From Rhizobium anhuiense (GTDB taxonomy: Bacteria > Pseudomonadota > Alphaproteobacteria > Rhizobiales > Rhizobiaceae): 64,000 bases of DNA. Where the stretch lies: assembly GCF_003985145.1 (NCBI RefSeq), contig NZ_ML133521.1:434001-498000 (forward strand). Direction: 5' to 3'. Every line of letters starts with the position of its first letter. The first letter of the stretch is position 1. The notes under the pieces were generated by a model, which was given only the letters and a program-made list of their open reading frames with translations, did not search any database and was not told the DNA's origin. The position numbers and the translations under genes are program-made. Shown in pieces: positions 7,991 through 16,340 of the stretch.

Positions 7991-10349
7991 CACCGCAACG
8001 CTTCGCTCGCGCGAACTCGGGCCCGAAACTTTCATTCCATACGTCCGTCATGTCGACGAGACGACGATCGCGCTCGAATCCAGGGCCTTGATGGTGATGG
8101 TCGCGCTTGAAGGCATATCCTTCGAAACTGCCGATGTCCTGGACCTCAACAGCCTGCACCGCGATCTTAATACGCTTTACCGCAACATCGCTGACGACCA
8201 TCTGGCGCTCTGGACTCATGTCATCCGCCGCCGCGACAACGCCTACCCGGACGGAGCCTTCGCCAACCCCTTCTCGCAAGGTCTGAACGCTCGATATCGC
8301 GACCGCATGATCGAAGAGGATCTGTTTCGCAATGATCTTTACCTCTCGCTTGTCTGGCATCCGGGCCGGGATCCCGCAGAAAAAGCCGCCCATCTTCTCT
8401 CCCGCCTGCGCAAGGCGCGCCGCGACCGTGTCGAGCTTGATGAGGATGCCCTGAAGCATCTGAGGGACAAGGTCTCCGACGTGACTGCCGGGCTGAAACG
8501 CTTCGAGCCTCGTGTGCTTTGCCTCTACGAACAGGACGACATCGTCTTTTCCGAGCCGAGCGAGGTTCTGCATCAGATCGTCGGCGGCCGGCGGGAGCGG
8601 GTCCCGCTGACGGAAGGCCGCATATCCTCGGCGATCTATTCGCATCGGGTGATCTTCGGGCGGGAGACCGTCGAGATCCGTCATGAGGCCGCAAGCCGTT
8701 ACGCCGGCATATTCGGGTTCAAGGAATATCCGGCGACCACCCGCAGCGGCATGCTCGACGGCATCCTGACGGCGCCCTTCGAGCTTATCCTGACGCAATC
8801 TTTCGCCTTCGTCGCGAAAGCCGATGCGCGCACGATCATGGGGCGCAAGCAGAACCAGATGGTCAGCGCCGGCGACAAGGCGGCGTCGCAGATCGAAGAG
8901 CTCGGCGATGCCATGGACGATCTGGAATCGAACCGCTTCGTGCTTGGAGAACATCATCTGGCCCTGTCGGTCTTTGCGCCCTCGGTGAAGGAACTCACCG
9001 ACAATATGGCCAAGGCACGCGCCTATCTCACCAATGGGGGTGCGGTCGTCGCCCGCGAGGATCTTGGCCTTGAAGCGGCCTGGTGGGGGCAGGGGCCGGG
9101 CAATTTCCGCTACCGGGCAAGATCGGGCGCCATCACCTCGCGAAATTTTGCAGCACTTTCCCCTTTCCATTCCTATCCCGCCGGCAGGAAAGACGGCAAC
9201 GAATGGGGACCGGCCGTCGCCATGCTGAAGACCGCCTCCGGTTCGCCCTTCTATTTCAATTTCCACCATAGCGATCTCGGCAACACCTTCGTCTGCGGCC
9301 CGTCCGGCACGGGCAAGACGGTGCTCTTGAACTTCATGCTGTCCCAGCTCGAAAAACATGATCCGCACATGGTCTTCTTCGACAAGGATCGCGGAGCCGA
9401 CCTGTTCGTCCGGGCCGCGGGTGGCACCTACCTGCCGCTTCGAAACGGTGTCGCCACCGGCTGCGCGCCGTTGAAGGCATTTGAACTCACCCCGGAAAAC
9501 AAGGTGTTCCTCGCCCGCTGGGTCGGCCAGCTGGTCGGGTCGGCAAAGCGTCAACTGACGGTCTTGGAGCTGCGCGACATCGCCTCGGCGATCGACGGGC
9601 TGGCGGACCTGCCGGTCGAAGGGCGTTCGATCGGCGCCTTGCGCACCTTCCTCAACAATACCGATCCCGAAGGCATCGCGGCGCGGCTCAGGCGGTGGGA
9701 AAGGGGTGGGCCGCTCGGCTGGGTGTTCGACAACCAAACCGACGACATCGGGATCGGGGCCAAGTTCATCGGTTACGACATGACCGATTTCCTCGACAAT
9801 GAGGAAATCCGCACCCCGTTGATGGCCTACCTGTTCTTCCGCATCGAGCAGCTGATCGACGGGCGGCGCATCATCATCGTCATCGACGAGTTCTGGAAGG
9901 CGCTGCAGGACGAAGGCTTTCGCGACCTCGCGCAGAACAAGCTGAAGACGATCCGCAAACAGAACGGCCTGATGCTGTTTGCGACCCAAAGCCCGCGCGA
10001 CGCGATCGTCTCGCCGATTGCCCATACGATCATCGAGCAGTGCCCGACGCAGATCTTCCTTCCCAATCCGCGCGGCGACCATGGCGATTACGTCGACGGG
10101 TTCAAACTGACGGAGCGCGAATTCGAACTGCTCTCGCGCGAGCTTTCGGTCGAAAGCCGGCGCTTCATCGTCAAGCAGGGCCATAACAGCGTCGTCGCCG
10201 AATTGAACCTCAGGGGCTTTGACGACGAGCTCGACATCCTGTCCGGCCGCACCGCCAACGTCGAACTCGCCGAGACGATCCGGGCGGAGATCGGCGACCG
10301 GCTGGCAGACTGGCTACCCGTGTTTCGGCAAAGAAGGAGGACGGATTGA
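7983..10349 (+). CDS. virB4: VirB4 type IV secretion ATPase
   Basis: At 788 residues this has the normal VirB4 length. The N-terminal CagE/TrbE/VirB domain begins RELGPETFIPYVRHVD. The C-terminal AAA+ ATPase has Walker A GPSGTGKTVLLNF (about residues 439-451), an FFDKDRGAD segment and Walker B RRIIIVIDEFWKAL, then the ATQSPRDAI sensor region. It powers pilus assembly and substrate transfer at the inner membrane. The start is TTG at 7983, overlapping the virB3 stop by 8 bp, which implies translational coupling. A 744-codon antisense frame over this gene is a GC-rich shadow. Confidence 0.95.
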   Translation: MPSTATLRSRELGPETFIPYVRHVDETTIALESRALMVMVALEGISFETADVLDLNSLHRDLNTLYRNIADDHLALWTHVIRRRDNAYPDGAFANPFSQGLNARYRDRMIEEDLFRNDLYLSLVWHPGRDPAEKAAHLLSRLRKARRDRVELDEDALKHLRDKVSDVTAGLKRFEPRVLCLYEQDDIVFSEPSEVLHQIVGGRRERVPLTEGRISSAIYSHRVIFGRETVEIRHEAASRYAGIFGFKEYPATTRSGMLDGILTAPFELILTQSFAFVAKADARTIMGRKQNQMVSAGDKAASQIEELGDAMDDLESNRFVLGEHHLALSVFAPSVKELTDNMAKARAYLTNGGAVVAREDLGLEAAWWGQGPGNFRYRARSGAITSRNFAALSPFHSYPAGRKDGNEWGPAVAMLKTASGSPFYFNFHHSDLGNTFVCGPSGTGKTVLLNFMLSQLEKHDPHMVFFDKDRGADLFVRAAGGTYLPLRNGVATGCAPLKAFELTPENKVFLARWVGQLVGSAKRQLTVLELRDIASAIDGLADLPVEGRSIGALRTFLNNTDPEGIAARLRRWERGGPLGWVFDNQTDDIGIGAKFIGYDMTDFLDNEEIRTPLMAYLFFRIEQLIDGRRIIIVIDEFWKALQDEGFRDLAQNKLKTIRKQNGLMLFATQSPRDAIVSPIAHTIIEQCPTQIFLPNPRGDHGDYVDGFKLTEREFELLSRELSVESRRFIVKQGHNSVVAELNLRGFDDELDILSGRTANVELAETIRAEIGDRLADWLPVFRQRRRTD

Positions 10350-11047
10350 TGGAAAGGATCAGAATGGAGTTTGCTCTGGCGATGATGGTTGCACTGTTGC
10401 CGGCTGGAACGGCATTCGCGCAGGGCATTCCGGTCATCGACGAGACGGCGATCGCCAAGCAGATCGAGAGCATCACTCAGCTGAAATCCCAGCTCGACAC
10501 GCTCAATCAGCAGCTCCAGCAGGCGCAGCAGCTTTACGCATCGCTGAACAAGCTTACCAACATGGCCGATGTCGCCGGTCTGCTGAACGACCCTTCGATC
10601 CGCAAGGCATTGCCGCAGGATTTCAATGCCATCGAAGGCTTGCTCAAAGGCTCGGGCAGCGGTGTCTTCGCCACCTCCGCCTCAAAATTCCTCGAAGAAA
10701 ATTCGACCTATCGCACCGATGCCAATGATTTCTATGCGCAAGAATTGGCCCGCGCTCAGAACCAGAATGCCGGGCAGATGAGCCTCGGCCAGCAGATCTA
10801 CGATGCCGCCACCAAGCGCATCGACGGCATCGATCAGCTACGCCAGCAGATCTCGGGTGCAGCCGACGCCAAGGATATCGCCGACCTTCAGGCACGCCTG
10901 CAGGCCGAAACCGCCTTTCTGCAAACCGACGTGCTGCGCATGCAGGCTCTGCAGATGGTCCAGCAGGCACAGGTTCAGGTCGACGACCAGCGCAGGGCCG
11001 AGGATTGGCGCAAGCGCCTGGATGCCATGGCAGAGGCGCTCAAATGA
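10349..11047 (+). CDS. virB5: VirB5 minor pilin
   Basis: A Sec signal peptide (LAMMVALLPAGTAFAQG) precedes a helical domain rich in Gln (QLKSQLDTLNQQLQQAQQLY), typical of VirB5/TraC pilus-tip proteins. The ATG at 10349 has AAGAAGGAGG eight bases upstream; the TTG three bases earlier is possible. The virB4 stop overlaps by one base, and its own TGA overlaps the ATG of the next lipoprotein gene. Confidence 0.88.
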   Translation: MERIRMEFALAMMVALLPAGTAFAQGIPVIDETAIAKQIESITQLKSQLDTLNQQLQQAQQLYASLNKLTNMADVAGLLNDPSIRKALPQDFNAIEGLLKGSGSGVFATSASKFLEENSTYRTDANDFYAQELARAQNQNAGQMSLGQQIYDAATKRIDGIDQLRQQISGAADAKDIADLQARLQAETAFLQTDVLRMQALQMVQQAQVQVDDQRRAEDWRKRLDAMAEALK

Positions 11048-11268
11048 AATATCTCCTTCCTGGTATCGCCGCGCTTGCGCTTTCGGGCTGCTTCGGCGAG
11101 GGCGACAAGATCTATACCGGCGACGAACTGATGGCTGCTCAGGCCCTGCTCGCGAAGATCACAAGCGAATGCCGCAACAACCCTGGCGCCTTGCGTCAGA
11201 CGCCCAATTGCCAAAACGCCGAGGCGGCGCACTGGAAGCTGTGGCTCCGCACTACGCCTGGAGGCTGA
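11044..11268 (+). CDS. EexN-like small lipoprotein (entry exclusion)
   Basis: This 74-residue lipoprotein has a short signal ending in the lipobox LSGC and a small mature part with two further cysteines (SECRNNPGA and NCQNAEAAHW). It lies between virB5 and virB6, the usual place of EexN/TrbK-type lipoproteins that block entry of related conjugative elements; exclusion is inferred from size, lipobox and position. The ATG overlaps the virB5 stop (ATGA). Confidence 0.75.
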   Translation: MKYLLPGIAALALSGCFGEGDKIYTGDELMAAQALLAKITSECRNNPGALRQTPNCQNAEAAHWKLWLRTTPGG

Positions 11269-11271
11269 GCC

Positions 11272-12192
11272 ATGTACCAGGTCTTCAGCTTCGTCGATGG
11301 TCAGTTCAAGTCGCCGCTCGAGAATTTCATCTCGTCGGGCACGTCGAACATCGCCAGCTGGATCAGCGGCCCACTCACCGCGGCGCTGACGCTCTACGTC
11401 GTGCTCTATGGCTATCTTGTCCTGCGGGGCTCGGTCCAGGAGCCGATTGTCGAATTCGCCTTCCGGGCGATGAAACTTGCGATCATCGTCATGCTGGTGC
11501 GCAACGCCAGCGAATATCAGACCTATGTCACCCAGATTTTCTTCGAGACGCTGCCGCGCGAGATTTCCCAGGCGCTGAACTCGGGTAGCGCACCGAGTGC
11601 CTCCACCTTCGACAGCCTGCTCGACAAGGGCCAGAAATGCGCCAAGGACATCTGGGCGCGCGCCACCTGGCCCGCCGACATCGTCAACGGCATCGGCGGG
11701 ATGATGGCCATCGGCGCGAGCTTCACGGTGGCGGCGATCGGCTATATCGTCTCGCTCTATGCCCGGCTGGCGCTCGCCATCGTGCTGGCCATCGGGCCGA
11801 TCTTCGTGGCGCTGGCGATGTTCCAGTCCACCCGTCGTTTTACCGAATCCTGGATCGGTCAGCTCGCCAATTTCGTCATTCTCCAGGTCCTGGTCGTCGC
11901 GATCGGTTCACTGCTGATCAGCTGTATCGACACGACCTTCACGGCGGTCGAAAGCTATACCGATGTCATGATGCGCCCGGTCGCCCTTTGCGCCATCTGC
12001 CTTGCTGCCCTTTACGTCTTCTACCAACTGCCCGGAATCGCCTCAGCGCTTGCGGCGGGCGGGGCGTCGCTGACCTACGGCTATGGTGCTGCCCGAGACG
12101 CCCATGAGGGCACGCTCGCCTGGGCCGCCTCGCATGGTGCCAGAGCTGTTGGTCGCGGCGCCCGTTCCGCCGGCCGCCGTCTCAGATCTTGA
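11272..12192 (+). CDS. virB6: VirB6 polytopic channel protein
   Basis: The 306-residue protein has a periplasmic N-terminal segment and five or more membrane helices (ALTLYVVLYGYLVLRG, AIIVMLVRNA, VAAIGYIVSLYARLALAIVL, FVILQVLVVAIGSLL, ALCAICLAALYVFYQL). The conserved TrbL/VirB6 block with W-I-G-Q-L is present (TESWIGQLAN). It forms the inner-membrane translocation path. GGAGG at 11260-11264 supports the ATG at 11272. Confidence 0.9.
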   Translation: MYQVFSFVDGQFKSPLENFISSGTSNIASWISGPLTAALTLYVVLYGYLVLRGSVQEPIVEFAFRAMKLAIIVMLVRNASEYQTYVTQIFFETLPREISQALNSGSAPSASTFDSLLDKGQKCAKDIWARATWPADIVNGIGGMMAIGASFTVAAIGYIVSLYARLALAIVLAIGPIFVALAMFQSTRRFTESWIGQLANFVILQVLVVAIGSLLISCIDTTFTAVESYTDVMMRPVALCAICLAALYVFYQLPGIASALAAGGASLTYGYGAARDAHEGTLAWAASHGARAVGRGARSAGRRLRS

Positions 12193-12244
12193 GGGGCCGC
12201 AAGACGACTTCTCCACGACAAATGTTTCAGAGGTTTGCATTTCA

Positions 12245-12529
12245 ATGATCCGCATTATCGTCTCGCTCCTCCTTGCCTTGGAGTTCACCGGCTGCGCATC
12301 GAGGTCCCATCCTTTGCCCAAATGCGATGGCTATTCGCGCCGGCCGCTTAACCGCGCCATGTGGCAGTGGGAGGACAACAAGCCCGCCAAGCAAAGCGGC
12401 AATGACGCAGTCCCGGCGACGGCGGCCGGCCAGGTGTCTTCCTATGGAAAAGAGCCGCTGACGGAGGGGCCAGCCGACTTCGCGCATTTCGATGCCGCGG
12501 GTTCCTATCGGCTATGCGAGGAGGGGTGA
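12245..12529 (+). CDS. virB7: VirB7-like outer-membrane lipoprotein
   Basis: The product of 94 residues starts MIRIIVSLLLALEFTGC, a lipoprotein signal with Cys at the lipobox, and a second cysteine follows in LPKCDGYSRRPLN. VirB7 is the lipoprotein that stabilises VirB9 in the outer-membrane ring. Here it sits exactly between virB6 and virB8 and is longer than the Agrobacterium protein (about 55 residues). The segment SRRPLNRAMWQWED is what I remember from rhizobial VirB7-position proteins. The ATG at 12245 was preferred as it starts the signal sequence. Confidence 0.75.
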   Translation: MIRIIVSLLLALEFTGCASRSHPLPKCDGYSRRPLNRAMWQWEDNKPAKQSGNDAVPATAAGQVSSYGKEPLTEGPADFAHFDAAGSYRLCEEG

Positions 12530-12533
12530 GATC

Positions 12534-13202
12534 GTGAGTACCGACAGTCTGAAGAGCTATTTCGAAAGGGCACGCCGCTTCGATCAGGATCGGCTGGTCC
12601 AGGTGGAGCGGTCGGCGCGCATCGCCTGGTCTATCGCGATTGCCGCAAGCGTGCTTGCCGCCACCTCGATCGTCGCCGTTGCCGGGCTGACGCCTTTGAA
12701 GACGGTCGAGCCTTTCGTCGTTCGGGTCGACAATTCGACCGGCATCGTCGACGTCGTCTCGGCGCTGACGTCGACTGCCGGCAGCTACGACGAGGCGGTG
12801 ACCAAGTATTTCGCCGCCAAATATGTGCGTGCGCGGGAAGCCTATGTCTGGAGCGAGGCCGAGGAGAATTTTCGCACCGTCGCTCTGCTCTCGACCCAGC
12901 CGGAGCAGACGCGTTTTGCGGCGATCTACCGAGGCGGCAATCCGGACTCTCCGCAGAATATCTATGGCCGCGGCGCGACGGCACGCGTCAACATCGTCTC
13001 GATCTCGCTGATCAACGCCAATGTCGTATCGGTGCGCTATACCAGGACCGTCACGCGTGGTGACGACGTCCGGACCACCCACTGGGTGGCGACGCTCACC
13101 TTTTCTTATGTCAACGCGCCGATGTCCTCGACCGACCGGCTGACCAATCCGCTTGGTTTTGCCGTCAGCGAATATCGCGCCGATCCGGAGGCCATCAATT
13201 GA
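12534..13202 (+). CDS. virB8: VirB8 inner-membrane assembly factor
   Basis: At 222 residues it has a short cytoplasmic N-terminus (STDSLKSYFERARRFDQDR), one transmembrane helix (IAWSIAIAASVLAATSIVAV) and a periplasmic NTF2-like VirB8 domain (TVEPFVVRVDNSTG, YVRAREAYVW, RYTRTV). GTG at 12534 was chosen because GAGGAGGGG lies just upstream and it begins 4 bp after virB7; the longer in-frame ATG at 12492 would overlap virB7. Confidence 0.92.
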   Translation: MSTDSLKSYFERARRFDQDRLVQVERSARIAWSIAIAASVLAATSIVAVAGLTPLKTVEPFVVRVDNSTGIVDVVSALTSTAGSYDEAVTKYFAAKYVRAREAYVWSEAEENFRTVALLSTQPEQTRFAAIYRGGNPDSPQNIYGRGATARVNIVSISLINANVVSVRYTRTVTRGDDVRTTHWVATLTFSYVNAPMSSTDRLTNPLGFAVSEYRADPEAIN

Positions 13203-14056
13203 AGCAGAGTTTCCTCATCGCCCTGACGGTGACCGCAGGACTCACCACGACCGCGCTGGCGCTCGATATCCCGCGAGGCGCATCGCAGGATAGCCGCGTC
13301 CGTTTCATCGACTACCAGCCCTATAACATCACCAAGATCGTCGGCACGTTGCGGTCTTCGGTGCAGATAGAGTTCGCCGCCGATGAGGAGATCGCCCATG
13401 TGGCACTCGGCAACAGCGTCGCGTGGGAAGTGGCGCCGGCCGGCAACATCCTGTTTTTAAAACCCCGCGAAAACCAGCCGGTGACGAACATCTCGGTCGT
13501 CACGACCAGGCGGGATGGCTCGACCCGCAGCTACCAGATGGAGCTGACGGTGCGCGATGGCAGCGTCGAGGCCGGGCAGAACACCTACTTCTATGTGAAG
13601 TATCGCTATCCCGCCGACGAGGCCGAACGCCGGAAGCTGGAGACCGCTGCCCGCGCGCAAGCAGCTCAGGCCGGAGAAGCTGACAAGGTTCTGGCTCTCC
13701 ACGAGGCCTATGGGCCACGCAACTGGCGCTATTCGGCTCAAGGGACCTCGGCACTTGAACCGCAGGCCGTCTACGACAATGGCAAGGTCACGACCTTTTC
13801 CTTTGCCGGCAACCAGGAAATGCCGGCGATCTACATGGAAAATTCCGACGGCAGCGAGAGCCTCGTGCCGAAGTCCGTCGAGAACAACCTGGTGCTGGTG
13901 CACGCGATCAGCCGCAAGTTCATCCTGCGCAGGGGAGGCGACGTCCTCTGCGTCTTCAACGAGGCCTATGACCGTATCGGCATCGATCCCGATACGAATA
14001 CGACCTCACCCTCTGTCGAGCGCGTCGTGAAGACGCAGGCTGTGGCAGGACAATAG
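13199..14056 (+). CDS. virB9: VirB9 outer-membrane ring protein
   Basis: A signal peptide ends near TTALA and is followed by a VirB9/CagX domain (SRVRFIDYQPYNITKIVG, VALGNSVAWEVAPAGNILFL, the WRYSAQG segment, and C-terminal SRKFILRRGGDVLCVFNEAY). VirB9 builds the outer-membrane core with VirB7 and VirB10. The start is TTG at 13199, overlapping the virB8 TGA, the second TTG start in this operon. Confidence 0.92.
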   Translation: MKQSFLIALTVTAGLTTTALALDIPRGASQDSRVRFIDYQPYNITKIVGTLRSSVQIEFAADEEIAHVALGNSVAWEVAPAGNILFLKPRENQPVTNISVVTTRRDGSTRSYQMELTVRDGSVEAGQNTYFYVKYRYPADEAERRKLETAARAQAAQAGEADKVLALHEAYGPRNWRYSAQGTSALEPQAVYDNGKVTTFSFAGNQEMPAIYMENSDGSESLVPKSVENNLVLVHAISRKFILRRGGDVLCVFNEAYDRIGIDPDTNTTSPSVERVVKTQAVAGQ

Positions 14057-14065
14057 GAGGACGCC

Positions 14066-15238
14066 ATGGCCGAGGAAGACAGCACCCACATTCCCGGTGA
14101 GCGCGCCGAAACGACGACGGGCCGCGGTCTCGACAGCAATCCGACGGTGAGACGCGGTGCGGTGGCGCTCGCCATCGTCGCCTTCGTCGGCTTTGCCCTC
14201 TGGTCGATGCGCGGCCAGGATAAGCCCGTAGATGGCATCCAGCCCGAACGCGTCGTCATCCGGCAGACGTCGGATTTCGAGCCGGCGAAGGAACCGGTCC
14301 AACCGGTCGCCACGCCGCCGGAAACGCTGCTGCCAACACCCGGGATGCCCGAACAGGCGGGCGAGGACGAGAAGCTTCTCGACGCTGCCCGACGCGCGCC
14401 GGTCATCGCCTATGGTGGGAAGCAATCCTCTCCGTCTCATTCTCGAGACCAGGACGCCAGCGCCGATACCGCGTCAAATTACGTTCCGCTCGGGAGCAAC
14501 TCGGGCGGTCCCGGTGCCCAGGCCGAAAACGAGGACCAGCGCTTCAATCGGCTGTTGACGCCGACCCAGCTGCAGGGCTCGCGCGCCGGCACGCTTGGGA
14601 ATCGCGACTTCATCGTCGCCATGGGAACCTCCATTCCATGCGTTCTGGAGACGGCACTGTCGTCGGACCAACCCGGGTTCACGAGCTGTGTCATCAGCCG
14701 CGACGTCCTTTCGGATAACGGCCGGGTCGTGCTGATGGAGAAGGGCACGCAGGTGGTCGGCGAATATCGCGGCGGCCTTCGCCGCGGCCAGAAGCGCCTG
14801 TTTGTGCTCTGGAACCGGGCAAAGACGCCCAAGGGGGTGATCATCACCCTGGCGTCGCCGGCAACCGACGCCCTTGGGCGTGCCGGAGTCGACGGTTACG
14901 TCGATACCCATTGGTGGGAGCGTTTCGGCAGCGCGATCCTGTTGTCGATCGTCGGCGACGCCACCTCCTACGTCAACAGCCAGCTGCAGGACAGCGATGT
15001 CGATGCAGACAACACGACGAGCGCCGGCAAGCAGGCCGCGACCATCGCCGTCGAGCAGTCGATCAACATTGCGCCGACGCTATTGAAGCATCAAGGGGAG
15101 CTCGTCTCGATCTTCGTTGCGCGTGATCTCGATTTCTCGAGCGTCTATCGCCTCCGCGTGACGGAACCGCGCAACCGAGTCTCCGATCGGGCGGTTCTCG
15201 GGGACTTCGCGCCCGCCTCGACCCTGGTCACGAAATAG
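14066..15238 (+). CDS. virB10: VirB10 envelope-spanning scaffold
   Basis: The 390-residue protein has one N-terminal membrane helix (GAVALAIVAFVGFALWSM, about residues 32-49), a linker, then the TrbI/VirB10 beta-barrel domain (LTPTQLQGSRAGTLGNRDF, IPCVLETALSSDQPGFTSC, VVLMEKGTQVVGEYRGGL, HWWERFGSAILLSIVGD). It links the inner-membrane energy sensors to the outer-membrane core. AGGAGG precedes the ATG at 14066. Confidence 0.93.
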   Translation: MAEEDSTHIPGERAETTTGRGLDSNPTVRRGAVALAIVAFVGFALWSMRGQDKPVDGIQPERVVIRQTSDFEPAKEPVQPVATPPETLLPTPGMPEQAGEDEKLLDAARRAPVIAYGGKQSSPSHSRDQDASADTASNYVPLGSNSGGPGAQAENEDQRFNRLLTPTQLQGSRAGTLGNRDFIVAMGTSIPCVLETALSSDQPGFTSCVISRDVLSDNGRVVLMEKGTQVVGEYRGGLRRGQKRLFVLWNRAKTPKGVIITLASPATDALGRAGVDGYVDTHWWERFGSAILLSIVGDATSYVNSQLQDSDVDADNTTSAGKQAATIAVEQSINIAPTLLKHQGELVSIFVARDLDFSSVYRLRVTEPRNRVSDRAVLGDFAPASTLVTK

Positions 15239-15244
15239 CCCGCC

Positions 15245-16276
15245 ATGACAGAGGGAGCCGATTCAGGCGTCGTGCGAGAGCTGTTGGCACCCCTGTCGCC
15301 CTTCCTGCGCGACAAATCCCTCTATGAGATCATCGTCAACTGGCCGACCCAGGTGGTCACCGAGGGCACGGCCGGGTGGCAGGCCCATGATCTGCCGGAG
15401 CTGTCGTTCGACAAGCTGATGCGTCTGGCGCGCGCTGTCGCAAGCTTTTCCAACCAGTCGATCGACGAAACCCGGCCCATCCTCTCGGCAACGCTGCCCG
15501 GCGACGAGCGGATCCAGATCGTCATCCCGCCCGCTACGACGAAAGGAACCGTCAGCATCACGATCAGAAAACCGTCTTCCGTGTCGCTCAGCCTCAACGA
15601 TCTTGAGCAGGGCGGCTTGTTCGCCGAGGTTGCGAGGCAAGAGGCGGACATCTCCTCGGCCGACCGTAGGCTTCTGGAATTCTATAGAACGGGGTCCTAC
15701 CAGGCATTTCTGCGAGAGGCCGTCTACGCACGCAAGAACATCATCATCTCCGGGGCGACAGGATCCGGCAAGACGACGCTCTCGAAAGCCTTGATTCGCC
15801 ATATCCCGTCGAGCGAACGCATCATCTCGATTGAAGACACGCCGGAGCTCGTCATCCCGCAGCCGAACCACGTCCGTCTCTTCTACTCCAAGGGCGGCCA
15901 AGGGCTGGCAAAAGTCGGGGCGAAGGATCTGCTCGAGTCCTGCCTGCGCATGCGGCCGGATCGCATTCTTCTGCAGGAGCTGCGCGACGGCACCGCGTTC
16001 TACTACATTCGCAATGTGAACTCAGGCCATCCGGGTTCGATCACAACGGTGCATGCCGACTCCGCCGACCTTGCATTCGAACAGCTGACTCTGCTGGTGA
16101 AGGAATCCGAAGGTGGGAGAGACCTGGAGCGAAACGACATACGCGCGATGCTGAAGATCGCGATCGACGTCATCGTCCAGTGTAAACGCCTCGAGGGTCG
16201 GTTTCGGGTGACTGAAATCTACTATCGCGCCGCCGCGGCAACTAAAATCGCTCGCGGCGATGGTCAAAACTGCTGA
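15245..16276 (+). CDS. virB11: VirB11 traffic ATPase
   Basis: This hexameric ATPase of the PulE/VirB11 family is 343 residues long. It shows Walker A SGATGSGKTTLSK, an Asp box SIEDTPELV, Walker B-type RMRPDRILLQELRDG and the His box GHPGSITTVHAD. It drives pilus biogenesis and substrate transfer from the cytoplasmic side. It closes the operon; no virD4 or relaxase follows on this side. The start is ATG at 15245, 6 bp after virB10. Confidence 0.95.
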   Translation: MTEGADSGVVRELLAPLSPFLRDKSLYEIIVNWPTQVVTEGTAGWQAHDLPELSFDKLMRLARAVASFSNQSIDETRPILSATLPGDERIQIVIPPATTKGTVSITIRKPSSVSLSLNDLEQGGLFAEVARQEADISSADRRLLEFYRTGSYQAFLREAVYARKNIIISGATGSGKTTLSKALIRHIPSSERIISIEDTPELVIPQPNHVRLFYSKGGQGLAKVGAKDLLESCLRMRPDRILLQELRDGTAFYYIRNVNSGHPGSITTVHADSADLAFEQLTLLVKESEGGRDLERNDIRAMLKIAIDVIVQCKRLEGRFRVTEIYYRAAAATKIARGDGQNC

Positions 16277-16277
16277 C

Positions 16278-16293
16278 GCCGGGGTTTCCCGGC
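16278..16293. terminator. Hairpin between convergent virB11 and GGDEF-EAL gene
   Basis: GCCGGG at 16278-16283 and CCCGGC at 16288-16293 form a perfect 6-bp stem with a GTTT loop just after the virB11 stop. No T-tract follows, so if it terminates transcription it would not be a classic intrinsic terminator. Confidence 0.3.
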
Positions 16294-16340
16294 ACGCCAT
16301 AGCTGTCAAGGCGAAGCGTCGGATGCATCGCGGGACAGCA

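Noticed and set aside
7950..10184. 744-codon minus-strand open frame
   Set aside because: It is exactly antisense to virB4, has no domain, and comes from GC-rich codon bias.
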